Below are positions 18,208 through 27,896 of a stretch of 64,000 nt of DNA, one piece after another. Origin of the DNA: CAXQUZ01 sp942491145 (lineage in GTDB: Bacteria; Myxococcota_A; UBA796; UBA2385); the NCBI GenBank assembly GCA_942491145.1, contig CALOBC010000039.1:124001-188000 (forward strand), in the 5' to 3' direction. Every line of letters starts with the position of its first letter. Within the stretch, counting starts at the first letter, position 1. Under the pieces are notes generated by a model. That model saw only the letters and a program-made list of their open reading frames with translations, was not told the DNA's origin and did no database searches. The position numbers and the translations under genes are program-made.

Positions 18208-18465
18208 ACTGGGAGTGGGGGGGGCAGGTGGGTGCGCGCCGGTGGCCGGGGGATCGAACCGGGGCCCCGGCTGCGGGGGAGAGGGGCTCCTCTGAGACCT
18301 CCGGCACGGCCGGACGGGGCACCATTCACGCCCAGCTGCCCCCCACGGCGGGGATTCATAGGGGGGTCCACTGAAGCGGGGTCGCTCCAGGGGGCGCGCA
18401 AGTCGGCGGTCGCTACCGGGCCGATGGTCGAACAAGGGGCCTCGCGTCGACGATCCCCGCGACGC
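18208..18465. other. GC-rich gap between convergent genes
   Basis: Between the AraC regulator and the convergent serine hydrolase. It contains gatcgaaccggggcccc near 18250, which mimics a tRNA T-arm but does not fold as a tRNA. No gene seen. Confidence 0.4.
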
Positions 18466-19692
18466 CTACGACGCAGCCGTGGCGTCGGTCGCCGCGCGGG
18501 TGGTGGCGGCCGCATGGAAGCCTGCGATGGCCGCCCAGCCCGACAGACCGATGCCCAGAGCCATCTGGTCGAGCGTGGGCATCGAGTGGCTCAGGAACAC
18601 GAGCACGGTGTCGGTGGTGGGGTCGGCCTGCCACCAGCTCCCGAACGCTCCCGGCCAGCCCACCGTGCCCACGCCGCCGCTGCAGCGCAGAGGGTCCGCC
18701 TGGTCGGGATCGAGCACCACGGCCAGGCCCATGCTGTAGCCGTGGGCCGCAAACAGCGGCATGCCGAACAGCGAGGCCGCTGCGCGTTGGGGGGAGGTGA
18801 GCTGGTTCTCGCGCATCAGCCGCAGCGTCTCGGGACGGAGCAGCGGCGGGTGACCGAGGAGGGAGGCGGCGAACCGGGCGTAGTCGGCAGCGGTGGACCA
18901 CAAGCCCTGGCCGCCCGACTGGAAGGACCAGTGCGCGGGCCGCTCGTCCAGCGCATGGCCACCGGGCGTGACCGACAGCGCCGTGAGGGCACCGTCGTCG
19001 TCGAAACCGCACAACCCGGCGCGGCGGTGGTGCTTGTCGGGCGGGACATCGAAGCCGGTGTCGACCATGCCGAGTGGCTCGAAGATGCGCTGGCGAAGCA
19101 CCGCGGCGAGCGAGATGCCCTCCATGCGTGCGAGCACGATGCCCAGCACGTCGGAGGCGTGGCCGTAGCGAAAGTGCTGGCCGGGAGCGTCGAGCAGCGG
19201 GATGGCGCCGAGCCGGGCCAGCCACTCTCCAGGTGAGCGTGGGTTGTCGATCTGGGGCCCGAGGGCGACGTACGCCTCGGCGACCGGCCCGGCGAGGAAG
19301 TCGGCGTACGACAGGCCGGCGCGGTGGGTGAGCAGGTCGCGGAAGGTGAGGCCGCGCTCGGCGGGAAGGGCCTCCGCCAGCGGTGCTTCCGGATGGGGAA
19401 GGACGGTGAGCCGCGAGAGCTCAGGGACGAAGGGCGCGATGGGGTCATCCAGCAGAAAGCGGCCTTCATCCAGCAGCTGCAGAGCGGCCACCGCGGTGAT
19501 GGGCTTGGTGAGCGACGCAACGCGAAAGAGGGTGTCGTGCTGCATCGCATCGCCCGTGGCGAGGTCTCTCGCGCCGACGGCGCCGACCCATCGCGTGCGA
19601 CCGCCCTGCCAGATGAGACCGACCGCACCGGCGAGCGTCTGGGTGTTCACTCCGAGCTGGGCGTCCGCCATGCAGGCCTGATCGGGACTCAT
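18466..19692 (-). CDS. Serine hydrolase, beta-lactamase class C / esterase family
   Basis: 408 aa. The nucleophile motif SxxK is S60-L-T-K (FRVASLTKPI), the tyrosine motif is represented by FRYGHASD, and a late GTVGWPGAFGSWW supplies the third box. There is no signal peptide, so a cytoplasmic esterase or peptidase-like role is more likely than lactam resistance. ATG 19692 has ggagg seven bases upstream. It is divergent from a TetR gene 60 bp away, which is the probable repressor. Confidence 0.85.
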   Translation of the reverse strand: MSPDQACMADAQLGVNTQTLAGAVGLIWQGGRTRWVGAVGARDLATGDAMQHDTLFRVASLTKPITAVAALQLLDEGRFLLDDPIAPFVPELSRLTVLPHPEAPLAEALPAERGLTFRDLLTHRAGLSYADFLAGPVAEAYVALGPQIDNPRSPGEWLARLGAIPLLDAPGQHFRYGHASDVLGIVLARMEGISLAAVLRQRIFEPLGMVDTGFDVPPDKHHRRAGLCGFDDDGALTALSVTPGGHALDERPAHWSFQSGGQGLWSTAADYARFAASLLGHPPLLRPETLRLMRENQLTSPQRAAASLFGMPLFAAHGYSMGLAVVLDPDQADPLRCSGGVGTVGWPGAFGSWWQADPTTDTVLVFLSHSMPTLDQMALGIGLSGWAAIAGFHAAATTRAATDATAAS

Positions 19693-19755
19693 GTTGCACC
19701 TCCGGAATCAGGAATATAATGGAGATATAAAATGATCAACACATATTTTGGAGGC
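19693..19755. promoter_or_regulatory. Overlapping divergent promoters, hydrolase / TetR
   Basis: A rare AT-rich island with tataat at 19715-19720 and tataaa at 19726-19731 on the plus strand, and the mirrored tatatt on the minus strand. Both genes must start transcription here, and a TetR dimer bound to it would shut both. The gaggcatg context at 19751 supplies the TetR ribosome site. Confidence 0.45.
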
Positions 19756-19758
19756 ATG

Positions 19759-20397
19759 ATGGGCACCCCGCCCCCCCGACCGGGCACCAAGCGCGCGCGC
19801 ACCCGGCGCGCCCTGCTCGAAGCCGCACGAGAGGTCCTGCACGAGGTCGGCTACCAACACACCACCCTGCAAGCCGTGGCGGAACGCGCCGGCATGACCA
19901 CCGGCGCCATCTACGGCAACTTCAAGAACCGGAACGCACTCTTCGTGGCGCTGGCCGAGGCCTACTGGGTGCCCATCCGGCCCGAGGTGGGGCCAGGTGC
20001 AGGCGTGTTGGAGGTCATGCGGGCACTCGCGGAGGCCTCGCTGGCCACCCTTCCGGAGCGCACGGCTGTCGCTCCGGGCCGACTCGAAGGCATGGCCCAC
20101 GCGCTGGGAGACGCCGAGCTGCAGGCCCGTGTGGCCGAGGCCACCGAGGAGAGTCTCGCCATGGGGGCCCATTGGCTGGCGCAGGTGGTGCCCGCCGACG
20201 AGCTGCCCATGCCCGCCGACACATTCATCCGGGTGATCTATGCCCTGAGCGAGGGCCTCATCGTGCAGCGCATCCTCACGCCCGAGCTCGTGCCGGATGC
20301 GGTGTTCTACGCCGCGTTCGAGGCGCTGGCCCGGCCGACGCCAACCCAGGCCAAGGGTGCGCCGACGCGCCAGGCAAGACCGCGGGAGTCGTCCTGA
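19759..20397 (+). CDS. TetR-family transcriptional repressor
   Basis: About 212 aa. The N-terminal helix-turn-helix is complete: TRRALLEAAREVLHEVGY, TTLQAVAERAGMTTGAIYGNF, KNRNALFVAL. The ligand domain is helical and unspecific. ATG 19759 is preferred because ggagg (19750-19754) precedes it and a tataat box lies just upstream. ATG 19732, which adds nine residues, would leave almost no leader. Likely autoregulatory, and controls the divergent serine hydrolase. Confidence 0.85.
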   Translation: MGTPPPRPGTKRARTRRALLEAAREVLHEVGYQHTTLQAVAERAGMTTGAIYGNFKNRNALFVALAEAYWVPIRPEVGPGAGVLEVMRALAEASLATLPERTAVAPGRLEGMAHALGDAELQARVAEATEESLAMGAHWLAQVVPADELPMPADTFIRVIYALSEGLIVQRILTPELVPDAVFYAAFEALARPTPTQAKGAPTRQARPRESS

Positions 20398-20708
20398 ATG
20401 CGCGATGTCTTGTGCGCGCCATCGCCGGCCTTGTCAGGGCTCTGCTGATGGGCCTGCGAGACCGTCGGCGAGAGTGGGGCCACGAGCGCGTGGCATGCCG
20501 AATGTCGGAGTCCATCGCCGCGACGTCATCCTGGAACGGTGCGTCGGGGAGAGGAGTCAGTCGCGTCCCGGGAAGTGGTGTACGAAGCCATCGGACCTCG
20601 TAGCAGGCTCTCGCACCTCTCAGCGTGTCGAATCGTCGCAAGGGGGAGGGTTCCGGAGGGGGACAGCATGTCCCTCTCCCGCCTCGTGTCTGGGCGTTCG
20701 CCTGTGCG
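20398..20708. other. Interval before decayed IS256 element
   Basis: No coding support on either strand. It may include the left end of the IS256 element, but I could not identify matching terminal inverted repeats. Confidence 0.35.
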
Positions 20709-22001
20709 CTACCGCAGCTCGAGGGCGGTGGGTGGCGCGGATCCGTTCAGCATCTCGGACATGCTGCCCTCGCTGAAGTAGCGTCTATTGACGGCCCACC
20801 GTACAGTGCCTCCCTTCGGTCGACCTTTCGCCCCCTTCCGCTTCGCTCCAGGTCGTCGTTCTGCTCGGCCAGCAGCATCGTCACCAGGCACAGGACGGAG
20901 GCGTCGTTGGGGAAGATGCCGACGACGTCGGTGCGGCGCCGAATCTCTCGGTTCAGCCGCTCCAGCGGGTTCGTCGACTTCAGCTGTCGGCGGTGCTTCT
21001 CGGGGAACCCCATGTACGCCAGCTCGTCGTCCTCGGCGGTCCGGATGACCGCGGCGGCGTCCGGGTAGCGCGGCTCCAGCAGCTCGATGGCGCGCGTGAC
21101 GGCTTCTCTGGCGCTGGCCCGGTCTGGCTGCTGGAAGATGGCCCGGACGGCGGCCGACGCGAAGCTCTGGGCCTTGCGCGGCATGCGGCTCAGCACGTTG
21201 CGTAGGCCCCATCTTGGGTCGGGGCGACGGTGCACCGCTGCCAGGCGACGCCGTTCAGGACGGCGCGGATGCCGGCTCGCAGGCCGGTGTGGGCGTCCGA
21301 GATGACCAGCAGGGTCCCCGACAGCCCGCGCGCCACGAGGTCCTCCAGGAAGGCGCGCCAGCACGCCTCCATCTCGCCCGAGGCGACCTCGCAGCCCAGG
21401 ACCTGGCGCTCGCCGGTGTGGTCGACGCCGTAGGCCACCAGCACGGCCTTGCTGACGACCCGGCCGCCCTCCCGGACCTTCAGGTACAGCGCGTCCAGCC
21501 ACGGGTACGGCCAGGTCCGGTCCTCCAGCGGCCGCGTCCGGAACGCCTGGACCTGCTCGTCCAGCACCGTCGCCATGCGCGAGACCTCCGACCTGCTCAT
21601 GCCCTTGGCGCCCATCGCCTCGACGAGGTCCTCCACCCGGCGCGTGGAAACGCCCAGCACGTACGCCTCGCTGACGACGTTGACGAAGGCCTTCTCCCAC
21701 CGCCGGCGTGGGTCCAGGAACGACGGGCCCAGTCAGATCAGGCTGGGCTGCCACGGCGTAGCTTCGGAACCGCGAGGCCCACCGTGCCCACGCGCGTCTC
21801 CAGCGGACGAGCGCGGTACCCATTCCGCGCGCTCCGCCGCTCCTCGGTGCGCTCGCCGTACCCCGCGTTGCACACCGCCGGGACCTCCGCCTCCATCACC
21901 TGACGAAGCGCCTCGACCAGCACCCCGCGCAGGAAGTCGCCGTCGCCAGCCGTCAGCACCTTACCCAGCATCTCCTGCAGCTCTAAATTCTCTCTGGTCA
22001 T
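20709..22001 (-). mobile_element. IS256-family transposase gene, multiply frameshifted
   Basis: The Mutator-like transposase is spread over successive frames. The N-terminus runs 22001 to ~21740 (MTRENLELQEMLGKVL), a middle part ~21735 to 21205 with catalytic aspartates in PWLDALYLK and VISDAHTGL, and a third part to ~20840 with the catalytic glutamate in NPLERLNREIRRR. The expected end (AVNRRYFSEGSM) is in a fourth frame. At least three indels make it non-functional. Start and catalytic triad are still readable, so decay is recent. It lies just left of R copy 6. Confidence 0.8.
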
Positions 22002-22124
22002 CGGGTCCTGCCTGTGTCGTTGGTGTTGTCTTTCGCAAGACCCAACTACTCAGGACCCGATGGCTCCCTCACGCCTCAACCAGGCGGGGCGGGCTCGTAC
22101 ACCACTCCTGGGGACTCAATCCGA

Positions 22125-22280
22125 GAGAGCCCTCCTCGGCGATTCGAGGAGGCCTCGTCCAATGTGGTGGGCGAACCTGGGCGAATCTCGAACTCTCGCG
22201 ACGGCTCGTGAACGCTGGGAGGATGGGGTTCTCGAGCACGCCATCCTGAAGGTCGGGCGGGGGGGGCGAGGGGGACCCCG
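22125..22280 (+). repeat. R repeat, copy 6 (long-tail subtype)
   Basis: The hairpin gccctcctcg / cgaggaggcc (22129-22154) is followed by the core variant tgggcgaacctgg (22168) and a tail. The tail translates as LGESRTLATARERWEDGV then HAILKVGRG, the same in-frame insert type as copy 5. It lies between the IS256 remnant and the leftward histidine kinase. Confidence 0.8.
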
Positions 22281-22311
22281 AGCTCGGCTCCTGACACGGG
22301 TCGGAGGCGCC

Positions 22312-23670
22312 TCATGCGGATGGTGGTTCGGAGCCACTCATCGCTCCCTCGGCGACGGGCCCATCGATGCGCGCGCGGGTGCCCGTCGGTTCCAGCGGCC
22401 GCCAGGTCAGCCTCCAGCCGGCCCGTCGCGCGATCTCGGCGGCGATGACCATGCCCAGTCCTGGCCCCCGCTGCCGGGCCGCGTCGGTGCGGAACCCCTC
22501 GACCTCCAGGCTGGCGAGCAGGTCGTCCGGCAAGCCTGGCCCGTCGTCGTCCACGACCAGCGAGAACGTGCCAGCGGCCGCATCCACCTGCAGCACGAGC
22601 GCGACGTGGCCCTCGCCCTGCTGGTGTTGGACCGCGTTGTGCACGAGGTTGCCGATGGCGCGCTCCGCGAGGGCGGGCGTGCAGGAGATCCACACCGGCG
22701 CGTCGGGGCCATGCGAGGCCACCGCGACGCCCGCGTGGCGGCCCAGGATGGCGAAGCGCCGCGCCAGGCGGTCCACCACGTCCGTCAGGTCCACGCGCCC
22801 CGCGGTCACCTTCAGGTCGTGCTGCAGGCGCGCGCCCTGGTGCAGGTTGTCCACCAGCGTGGACAGGTACACGGCGTCGGCGAGCGCCCGGCGGGCCTCG
22901 TCGTGCAGCGGGCCATCGGCCTCGTCGGCCACGGCCTCCAGGGCCATGTGGAGGCTCGCCAGCGGTGTGCGCAGGTCGTGGGCGATGCCGGCGAGGTGCT
23001 CCTCGAGGGCCCGGTTGCGCGCCTCCAGCGCGGTGCGCGTCTCGACGATGCGTGCGTGGCTGTCGGCCAGGACGGCGCTGATGTTGCCGAGCGCGTCGTC
23101 CGAGTCATCGGTGGCGGTGAATCCGTCGCGGCCCACCCCGCTGGCGGCCTCGCTGAGCCGCCCCACCCGCTGTCGGAACGGGAGCACGACGAACACCGTC
23201 GCCCCGACCCCCGCCAGCAGCATGCCGGCCAGCAGCGCGATGGACAGGATGCCCAGGAACATGCGCATGGCCTTCGGGTCCGGCGGCGTGGAGGCGAGCC
23301 GGAGCACGGCGCAGGGACCATCGGGTGCCGTGGGCACCACGGAGAGCACGAGCCCATCGGCCACCACGCTGCGGGTCGCTGCGTCCTTGCTCAGCGCATG
23401 CTCGAGCAGCTCCGCCTCCAGGGGCGGTGCCGCCGGGTTCCGGGAGCGCCCGGCGGTGTCGTAGGCGTGGAGCGAGTACCCGCCCCAGTCGGCTCCCCAG
23501 CCCGCGGGGTCGGCCTCGCAGGCGGCGTGGTTGGCGGTGCTGGCGACGGTGGCGAGGGCGGCGTCACGGATCAGGGGGCGCCCGGCCAGCACTCCGCCCA
23601 CGATGAGGCCGCCCGCCGCGGCCACGCTGAGCACCGCGGTGAGCAGGATGCGGCGGGGGAGCTGGCGCAT
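22312..23670 (-). CDS. Sensor histidine kinase
   Basis: 452 aa. TM helices at about 8-30 and 137-163 enclose a ~105-residue periplasmic domain, then HAMP and the H box with H231 (AHDLRTPL). The N box (NLVHNAVQHQQ), G1 (DDDGPGLP) and G2 (GPGLGMVIA) are intact. It begins at ATG 23670, sharing a base with the stop of the response regulator (TGATG), so it is co-translated with it. Confidence 0.9.
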   Translation of the reverse strand: MRQLPRRILLTAVLSVAAAGGLIVGGVLAGRPLIRDAALATVASTANHAACEADPAGWGADWGGYSLHAYDTAGRSRNPAAPPLEAELLEHALSKDAATRSVVADGLVLSVVPTAPDGPCAVLRLASTPPDPKAMRMFLGILSIALLAGMLLAGVGATVFVVLPFRQRVGRLSEAASGVGRDGFTATDDSDDALGNISAVLADSHARIVETRTALEARNRALEEHLAGIAHDLRTPLASLHMALEAVADEADGPLHDEARRALADAVYLSTLVDNLHQGARLQHDLKVTAGRVDLTDVVDRLARRFAILGRHAGVAVASHGPDAPVWISCTPALAERAIGNLVHNAVQHQQGEGHVALVLQVDAAAGTFSLVVDDDGPGLPDDLLASLEVEGFRTDAARQRGPGLGMVIAAEIARRAGWRLTWRPLEPTGTRARIDGPVAEGAMSGSEPPSA

Positions 23671-24356
23671 CAGCGGCGGTCCAGGTCGCAGGTGTAGCCG
23701 ATGCCCCAGACGGTCTGGATGCAGTCCGAGGCGGGCGCCCCGAGCTTCCTGCGGATGCGCGAGACGTGGCTGTCCACGGTGCGGTCGCTCCGGGAGCCGT
23801 CCTCTGGCAGGGCGTGGTCGGCGAGCTGGGCCCGGGTCACGGTGCGCCCCGCGCGCTCGCGGAGGAAGGCCAGGATGTTGAACTCGTGGGCCGTGAGTCC
23901 GATGTCGGTCTCGCCGCGCAGCACCCGCCGGGCGTCGAGGTCCAGCACCACATCGGCCAGCTCGACCCGCCGTGTGGGGGCCGGTGCCGTGAGCGCGAGC
24001 CGCGCCCGGATCCGGGCGACCAGCTCCTCCATGAAGAAGGGCTTGGCCACGAAGTCGATGGCCCCGTTCTCGAAGCTCCGCAGGCGCGCGGGCAGGTCGG
24101 TTCGTGCCGTCAGAACGATGATGGGCACCGACGTGCGGGTGCTGACCGAGTCGAGGACCTCGAGGCCGCTCCGCTCCGGGAGCATCAGGTCGAGGAGGAC
24201 GAGGTCGAAGGACTCATGGAGGATGCGGGTCAGGCCCGCGTCGCCGTCCATGGCGAGGCTGGTCGAGAAGCCGGCCTTGTGCAGCCCGCGCACGAGGCCC
24301 TGGACGACGCTGAGGTCGTCTTCGACGATGAGGATGTGGGGGCGCTCGTCGGCCAT
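23670..24356 (-). CDS. OmpR-family response regulator
   Basis: 228 aa. Receiver residues are E12-D13-D14, phospho-acceptor D56 (LLLDLMLPE) and K105 (FVAKPFF). The winged-helix effector (ISRIRRKLG-like: SHVSRIRRKLGAP, IQTVWGIGYTC) is normal. The partner kinase follows directly. It is divergent from the copper-monooxygenase-like lipoprotein gene, with a 283-bp gap that is the obvious place for shared control. Confidence 0.9.
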   Translation of the reverse strand: MADERPHILIVEDDLSVVQGLVRGLHKAGFSTSLAMDGDAGLTRILHESFDLVLLDLMLPERSGLEVLDSVSTRTSVPIIVLTARTDLPARLRSFENGAIDFVAKPFFMEELVARIRARLALTAPAPTRRVELADVVLDLDARRVLRGETDIGLTAHEFNILAFLRERAGRTVTRAQLADHALPEDGSRSDRTVDSHVSRIRRKLGAPASDCIQTVWGIGYTCDLDRR

Positions 24357-24639
24357 GGGTCAGCTTACCGGGACCTGGGGGGGCGGGGAAGCGGGCGGCG
24401 GGTGAGGGTGGCCGGGAGGTGTTGAGCGGATCGTGAGCGGGGGTTTCGGGCGCCCGCGTCCGGCCCAGGGGACGCCCTGCGGGCCCGCGGGCGCGTGCCC
24501 CGGCCGGGAACCCGGCAGGTGGTGCAGCGGGTCTGCCAGGGCGGCGTCCCGGCACGCGAGCACCGCCTCCACAGTTGCTCCACAACCGCGTGTGACATTG
24601 AGGCCGCAACCCCCCGCTCCCGTCACCGGAGAGGCCTCC

Positions 24640-26115
24640 ATGCCCCGAAGCCCCGCCCTCGCGCTCCTCCCCCTCCTGTTCGCCTGCAAGGGCGACGAGG
24701 CCGCCAGCGGTCCGACCTACTACGCCGACGCGAAGTCCATCGTCGACGCGAAGTGCGCGACCTGCCACCAGGCTGGCGACGTCGGGCCGTTCCCGCTGAC
24801 GTCGTATGCCGAGGTCAAGGACTTCGAGGCGTCGGTCCGCGCCAGCATCGACAACGACACGATGCCCCCGTGGCAGCCGGCGGACGACTGCAACGAGTAC
24901 GTCGCCAACTTCGATCTGACCCAGGCCGAGAAGGACACGCTGCTGGCGTGGTTCGACGCGGGCGCGCCGGAGGGTGACCCCGCCGACGAGCCGGCGGACG
25001 CGGCCAAGGCGGCCGCCCCGACCTGGGAAGCTGACCTCACCCTGAAGCTGCCCGAGCCGTACACGCCGCAGGGTGAGCCGGACGACTACCGCTGCCAGCT
25101 CATCCCGTGGCCGGAAGACGAGGTCACCTATGTGACCGGGTTCCGGGTGGTGCCCGACCAGCGTGCACTCGTGCACCACACCATCGGCTTCCTCATCGGG
25201 CCCGACCAGGTCGCGCAGTACCAGGCCTGGGACGAGGCCGAGGAGGGCCCCGGCTACACCTGCTACGGCGGGCCGACCGCGAGCGCGTCGGGTGGCCTGC
25301 TCGAGTCCCTCGACGTCGCCGCGGTCGTGGCCGCGCTCGAGGAGCTCGGGCTCTCCCTCGCCGACCTGCAGTCCGGCGACCTCACCACCGAGGAGCTGGC
25401 CGCCTTGTTTGGCGCACTCGGCGTCCAGGAGCAGTCGGGGCTCGGCGGTTCGCTGGGCTCGTGGGTGCCGGGCGCGGCGGATCTTCCAATGCCGGAGGGC
25501 ACCGGGATCCGCGTCGAGCCCGGCTCGATGATCGTCGCCCAGATGCACTACAACACGCTGTCCGCCGCGCCCGTCGCCGACCAGTCGACGCTCGAGATCG
25601 CCATCGCGGATTCGGTCGAGCGGCCGGCGACGACGCTGGTGGGCGTCGACCTCGGCTGGGTGTCGGGGGGCATGTTCGGCGAGTCGATGGACATCCCTGC
25701 CGGGGAGTCCGAGGTCACGCACAGCACCACGCTCGACTACGATTCGCTCTTCGTGCGGATGGCCCTCACCCAGCTCGACCTCGACTACGGCGAGCCCCTC
25801 GTGCTGCACGGCGCGAACCACCACATGCACGAGCTCGGCACGTCGATGACCTCGACGCTCACCCTCGCCGACGGCTCCGAGACCTGCGTGCTCGACAACC
25901 CGGCCTGGGACTTCAATTGGCAGGGGCAGTACCAGCTCGTCGAGCCGGTGGTGCTCGGGCCGGGTGACAGCCTGGAGATGTCCTGCACCTGGGACAACAC
26001 GGCCGCCAACCAGCCGGTCGTGGACGGGCAGGTCAAGGACCCGGTCGACGTGAGCTGGGGGGAGGGCACGGGCGACGAGATGTGCCTGGGCGCGTTCTAC
26101 GCCACGTCGCTGTGA
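24640..26115 (+). CDS. Lipoprotein: cytochrome c + copper monooxygenase (PHM-like) fusion
   Basis: 491 aa. The leader ends LLFAC (C16). A heme-c motif CATCH (39-43) opens an electron-transfer domain ending MPPWQPADDC. The rest resembles the two-domain Cu type II ascorbate-dependent monooxygenases: HH in VHHTIGF (~178), MHYNT (~302), HHMHELG (~393) and a late Met in SLEMSCTW are the expected copper ligands. A hydroxylation reaction fed by heme electrons is inferred; the substrate is unknown. ATG 24640 has gagg upstream. It overlaps the next gene (GTGA). Confidence 0.8.
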   Translation: MPRSPALALLPLLFACKGDEAASGPTYYADAKSIVDAKCATCHQAGDVGPFPLTSYAEVKDFEASVRASIDNDTMPPWQPADDCNEYVANFDLTQAEKDTLLAWFDAGAPEGDPADEPADAAKAAAPTWEADLTLKLPEPYTPQGEPDDYRCQLIPWPEDEVTYVTGFRVVPDQRALVHHTIGFLIGPDQVAQYQAWDEAEEGPGYTCYGGPTASASGGLLESLDVAAVVAALEELGLSLADLQSGDLTTEELAALFGALGVQEQSGLGGSLGSWVPGAADLPMPEGTGIRVEPGSMIVAQMHYNTLSAAPVADQSTLEIAIADSVERPATTLVGVDLGWVSGGMFGESMDIPAGESEVTHSTTLDYDSLFVRMALTQLDLDYGEPLVLHGANHHMHELGTSMTSTLTLADGSETCVLDNPAWDFNWQGQYQLVEPVVLGPGDSLEMSCTWDNTAANQPVVDGQVKDPVDVSWGEGTGDEMCLGAFYATSL

Positions 26116-26672
26116 GCGGCATCCTGCAGATTCGGTGGGGTCCGCCCCTCCTGCTGGTCGGGGCGCTGGCGTGCGCGCCGCCGCGGGGCGACGGATTGGA
26201 CTCCTCGGCGGGGACCGGCGCCGGGCCCGTGACACCTCTCCTCGAACCAGACGGGTTGGCCCCCGTCTCTGCAGAAGACGACCCCCTCGCCAGCCATCGC
26301 CCCGAGCCGCCGTCCTGCCACGAGGCGGCGTGGGGCCCGGAGGGCGGCGCCTTCGAGGTGCAGACCGGTGTCTGCGACTATGCGGCCTTCGACCAGGCGC
26401 TCCCTGTGCCCCTGCAGCGAGGCGATGTGTTGGACGTGACCGTGTGGCACGACACGCTGGACGCCGCCGAGCCGGCGGTCGGCCACATCGCGGTGTTGCT
26501 CGACGATGTGGTCCTGTGGGAAGCCGAGGTGGAGATCCCCGCCCCCTCCGACCAGCTCGATGGCGTCGTCGAGATCGACTTCGACCCGGCGCCCGACGCG
26601 CGGCTCGGCCTGCACCTGCACAACCACGGCTACAACAGCTGGCGGTTCCTGGCGGTGGATCTGCGGGAGTGA
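26112..26672 (+). CDS. Secreted lipoprotein, partner of the copper monooxygenase-like gene
   Basis: 186 aa from GTG 26112, which overlaps the upstream stop. The leader ends VGALAC. The body is beta-rich with a histidine cluster near the end (LGLHLHNHGYNSW) that could bind metal. No family recognised. The translational coupling says it works with the monooxygenase-like protein, perhaps as a metal or substrate binder (inference). Confidence 0.65.
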   Translation: MSGILQIRWGPPLLLVGALACAPPRGDGLDSSAGTGAGPVTPLLEPDGLAPVSAEDDPLASHRPEPPSCHEAAWGPEGGAFEVQTGVCDYAAFDQALPVPLQRGDVLDVTVWHDTLDAAEPAVGHIAVLLDDVVLWEAEVEIPAPSDQLDGVVEIDFDPAPDARLGLHLHNHGYNSWRFLAVDLRE

Positions 26673-27188
26673 TGTCGGGGCGGCCTCGTCGAGCGGGACG
26701 GGCGTTCCTCGCGGGCGGTTGCTGCGTGCCACCGGATGGGGGAGGAAGGGGGCCGCCCGGGGGAGCCTGGGTTCGCCCTCGGTGGTTCGCAGTGGATGTC
26801 TCGCTCTTTCACTGCTGCGGCACTCGGTCTGCCCCTTGGACTCTCCCGACGGCATGCGAGGACGACAATCTGGCGCTGCAGCCCTTCACACCCGCCCCCG
26901 GGCGGGCCCCTTCGGCACGCCCGACCAGCCGCCCACCGCGGTGGAGGCGGGAGGCGACGTGAGGACCGTCGGCGGCGTGTCGGAACTGGGGCTGCCCCCC
27001 CCCTGACATCGTGGCGCCTTCCGCGGGCCAGGGCTGGTGATGGTCGAGGCCCTGGGCGCTGAGGCGACGGGCGTCGCGTGCCGGTGGCAGGCCCGCCGCG
27101 GCCGCCAGGTGCGAGCGACGGTCCCTCCACACTCTCTCCATAGCCACTGGCTATGACTCGAGGTGTCTGCCTTCTGCCGGAGCCCGCG
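26673..27188. other. Intergenic with one inverted repeat
   Basis: No gene recognised. A perfect 6-bp-arm inverted repeat, atagccactggctat, sits at 27140-27154, about 35 bp before the lipoprotein start; it could be an operator or weak hairpin. Confidence 0.4.
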
Positions 27189-27581
27189 ATGCGTACACCC
27201 TCCCTCCTCCTCTCCATCCCGGTCCTCTTGGGCGTCGCCTGCGGCGACAAGGACGACGACACGGGAGCCGTCGGCGACTCCGGCCACGACCATGTCGCCG
27301 CCGAGGACGCCTCGGACGGCGACGAGACCACCTCGGGCGGCGAGGACCCCGATGAGGCCGATGACGAGGAGGAGGGTGTGGAGCGAGTGGGCTTCGAGAT
27401 CCTGCAGATGGTCTCCCAGGACGAGGTCATCGTCTGGATCAACAATGCGGCCATGACGGTCGAGGAGTTCGAGGTCATCGAACTGGACGGCGGCGGGTTC
27501 AAGAACCAGCCGCGCGAGGGGGAGCCCGACGGGGGGAGCTTCGCGATGACCTTGCCCCGATTTGACGGACCAATTTGTTAG
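27189..27581 (+). CDS. Lipoprotein, C-terminally truncated
   Basis: 130 aa as it stands. A clean leader ends LLGVAC, followed by GDKDDDTG and a long acidic linker, then a short folded start (FEILQMVSQDEVIVWINNAAM). ATG 27189 has ggag six bases upstream. The frame ends abruptly in unrelated sequence at 27556-27581, about 270 bp before the IS3 element, so the original C-terminus was lost. The leader resembles those of the lipoproteins at 1.5 kb and 44.1 kb. Confidence 0.65.
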   Translation: MRTPSLLLSIPVLLGVACGDKDDDTGAVGDSGHDHVAAEDASDGDETTSGGEDPDEADDEEEGVERVGFEILQMVSQDEVIVWINNAAMTVEEFEVIELDGGGFKNQPREGEPDGGSFAMTLPRFDGPIC

Positions 27582-27844
27582 GCGAATTCGAGGGCTTCGC
27601 GTGGCCCGCTCAACACATTGATGTTGACGATGTTCTCGAAGATGTATGCTGCACCGTCTGCGACAGCCAAGTGCGACCGTGGATGGCCCCGGTCCGGCAG
27701 GGGGTCGCGCCTCTGCCGGACCCTTTCCGTCATTGACGAGCCGTCGCTCCGCCTTCGCGCTCCCATGGATGGCCCCTCCCTTCATGGGGAAGCATCGCTT
27801 CGAGAACCTCCTACCCTACGACGTTCTGGCGGCTGCCGCGGTCT
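27582..27844. other. Flank of the IS3 element, possible gene fragment
   Basis: On the minus strand the last ~35 codons of a frame (HLAVADGAAYIFENIVNI and following, stop at 27578) look protein-like and could be the C-terminus of an unidentified transposase. No start or upstream part is present. Confidence 0.3.
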
Positions 27845-27896
27845 TGACCCCGGAGGTTGCTTTGGCGGGGCCCCCGCCCCCACCGCGCTGACGGGC

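Noticed and set aside
18235..18330. tRNA-like stretch with gatcgaacc T-arm mimic
   Set aside because: The flanking stems do not pair as acceptor or T stem and no anticodon arm is found.
20709..22001. IS256 as several separate small genes
   Set aside because: The pieces are contiguous parts of one transposase in different frames.
2040..22280. R repeats as integron attC sites
   Set aside because: No integron integrase, no GTTRRRY/RYYYAAC core pair, and cargo genes lie in both orientations. The serine-recombinase/tRNA explanation fits better.
2040..22280. CRISPR array
   Set aside because: The repeats are kilobases apart with no short regular spacers and no cas genes.
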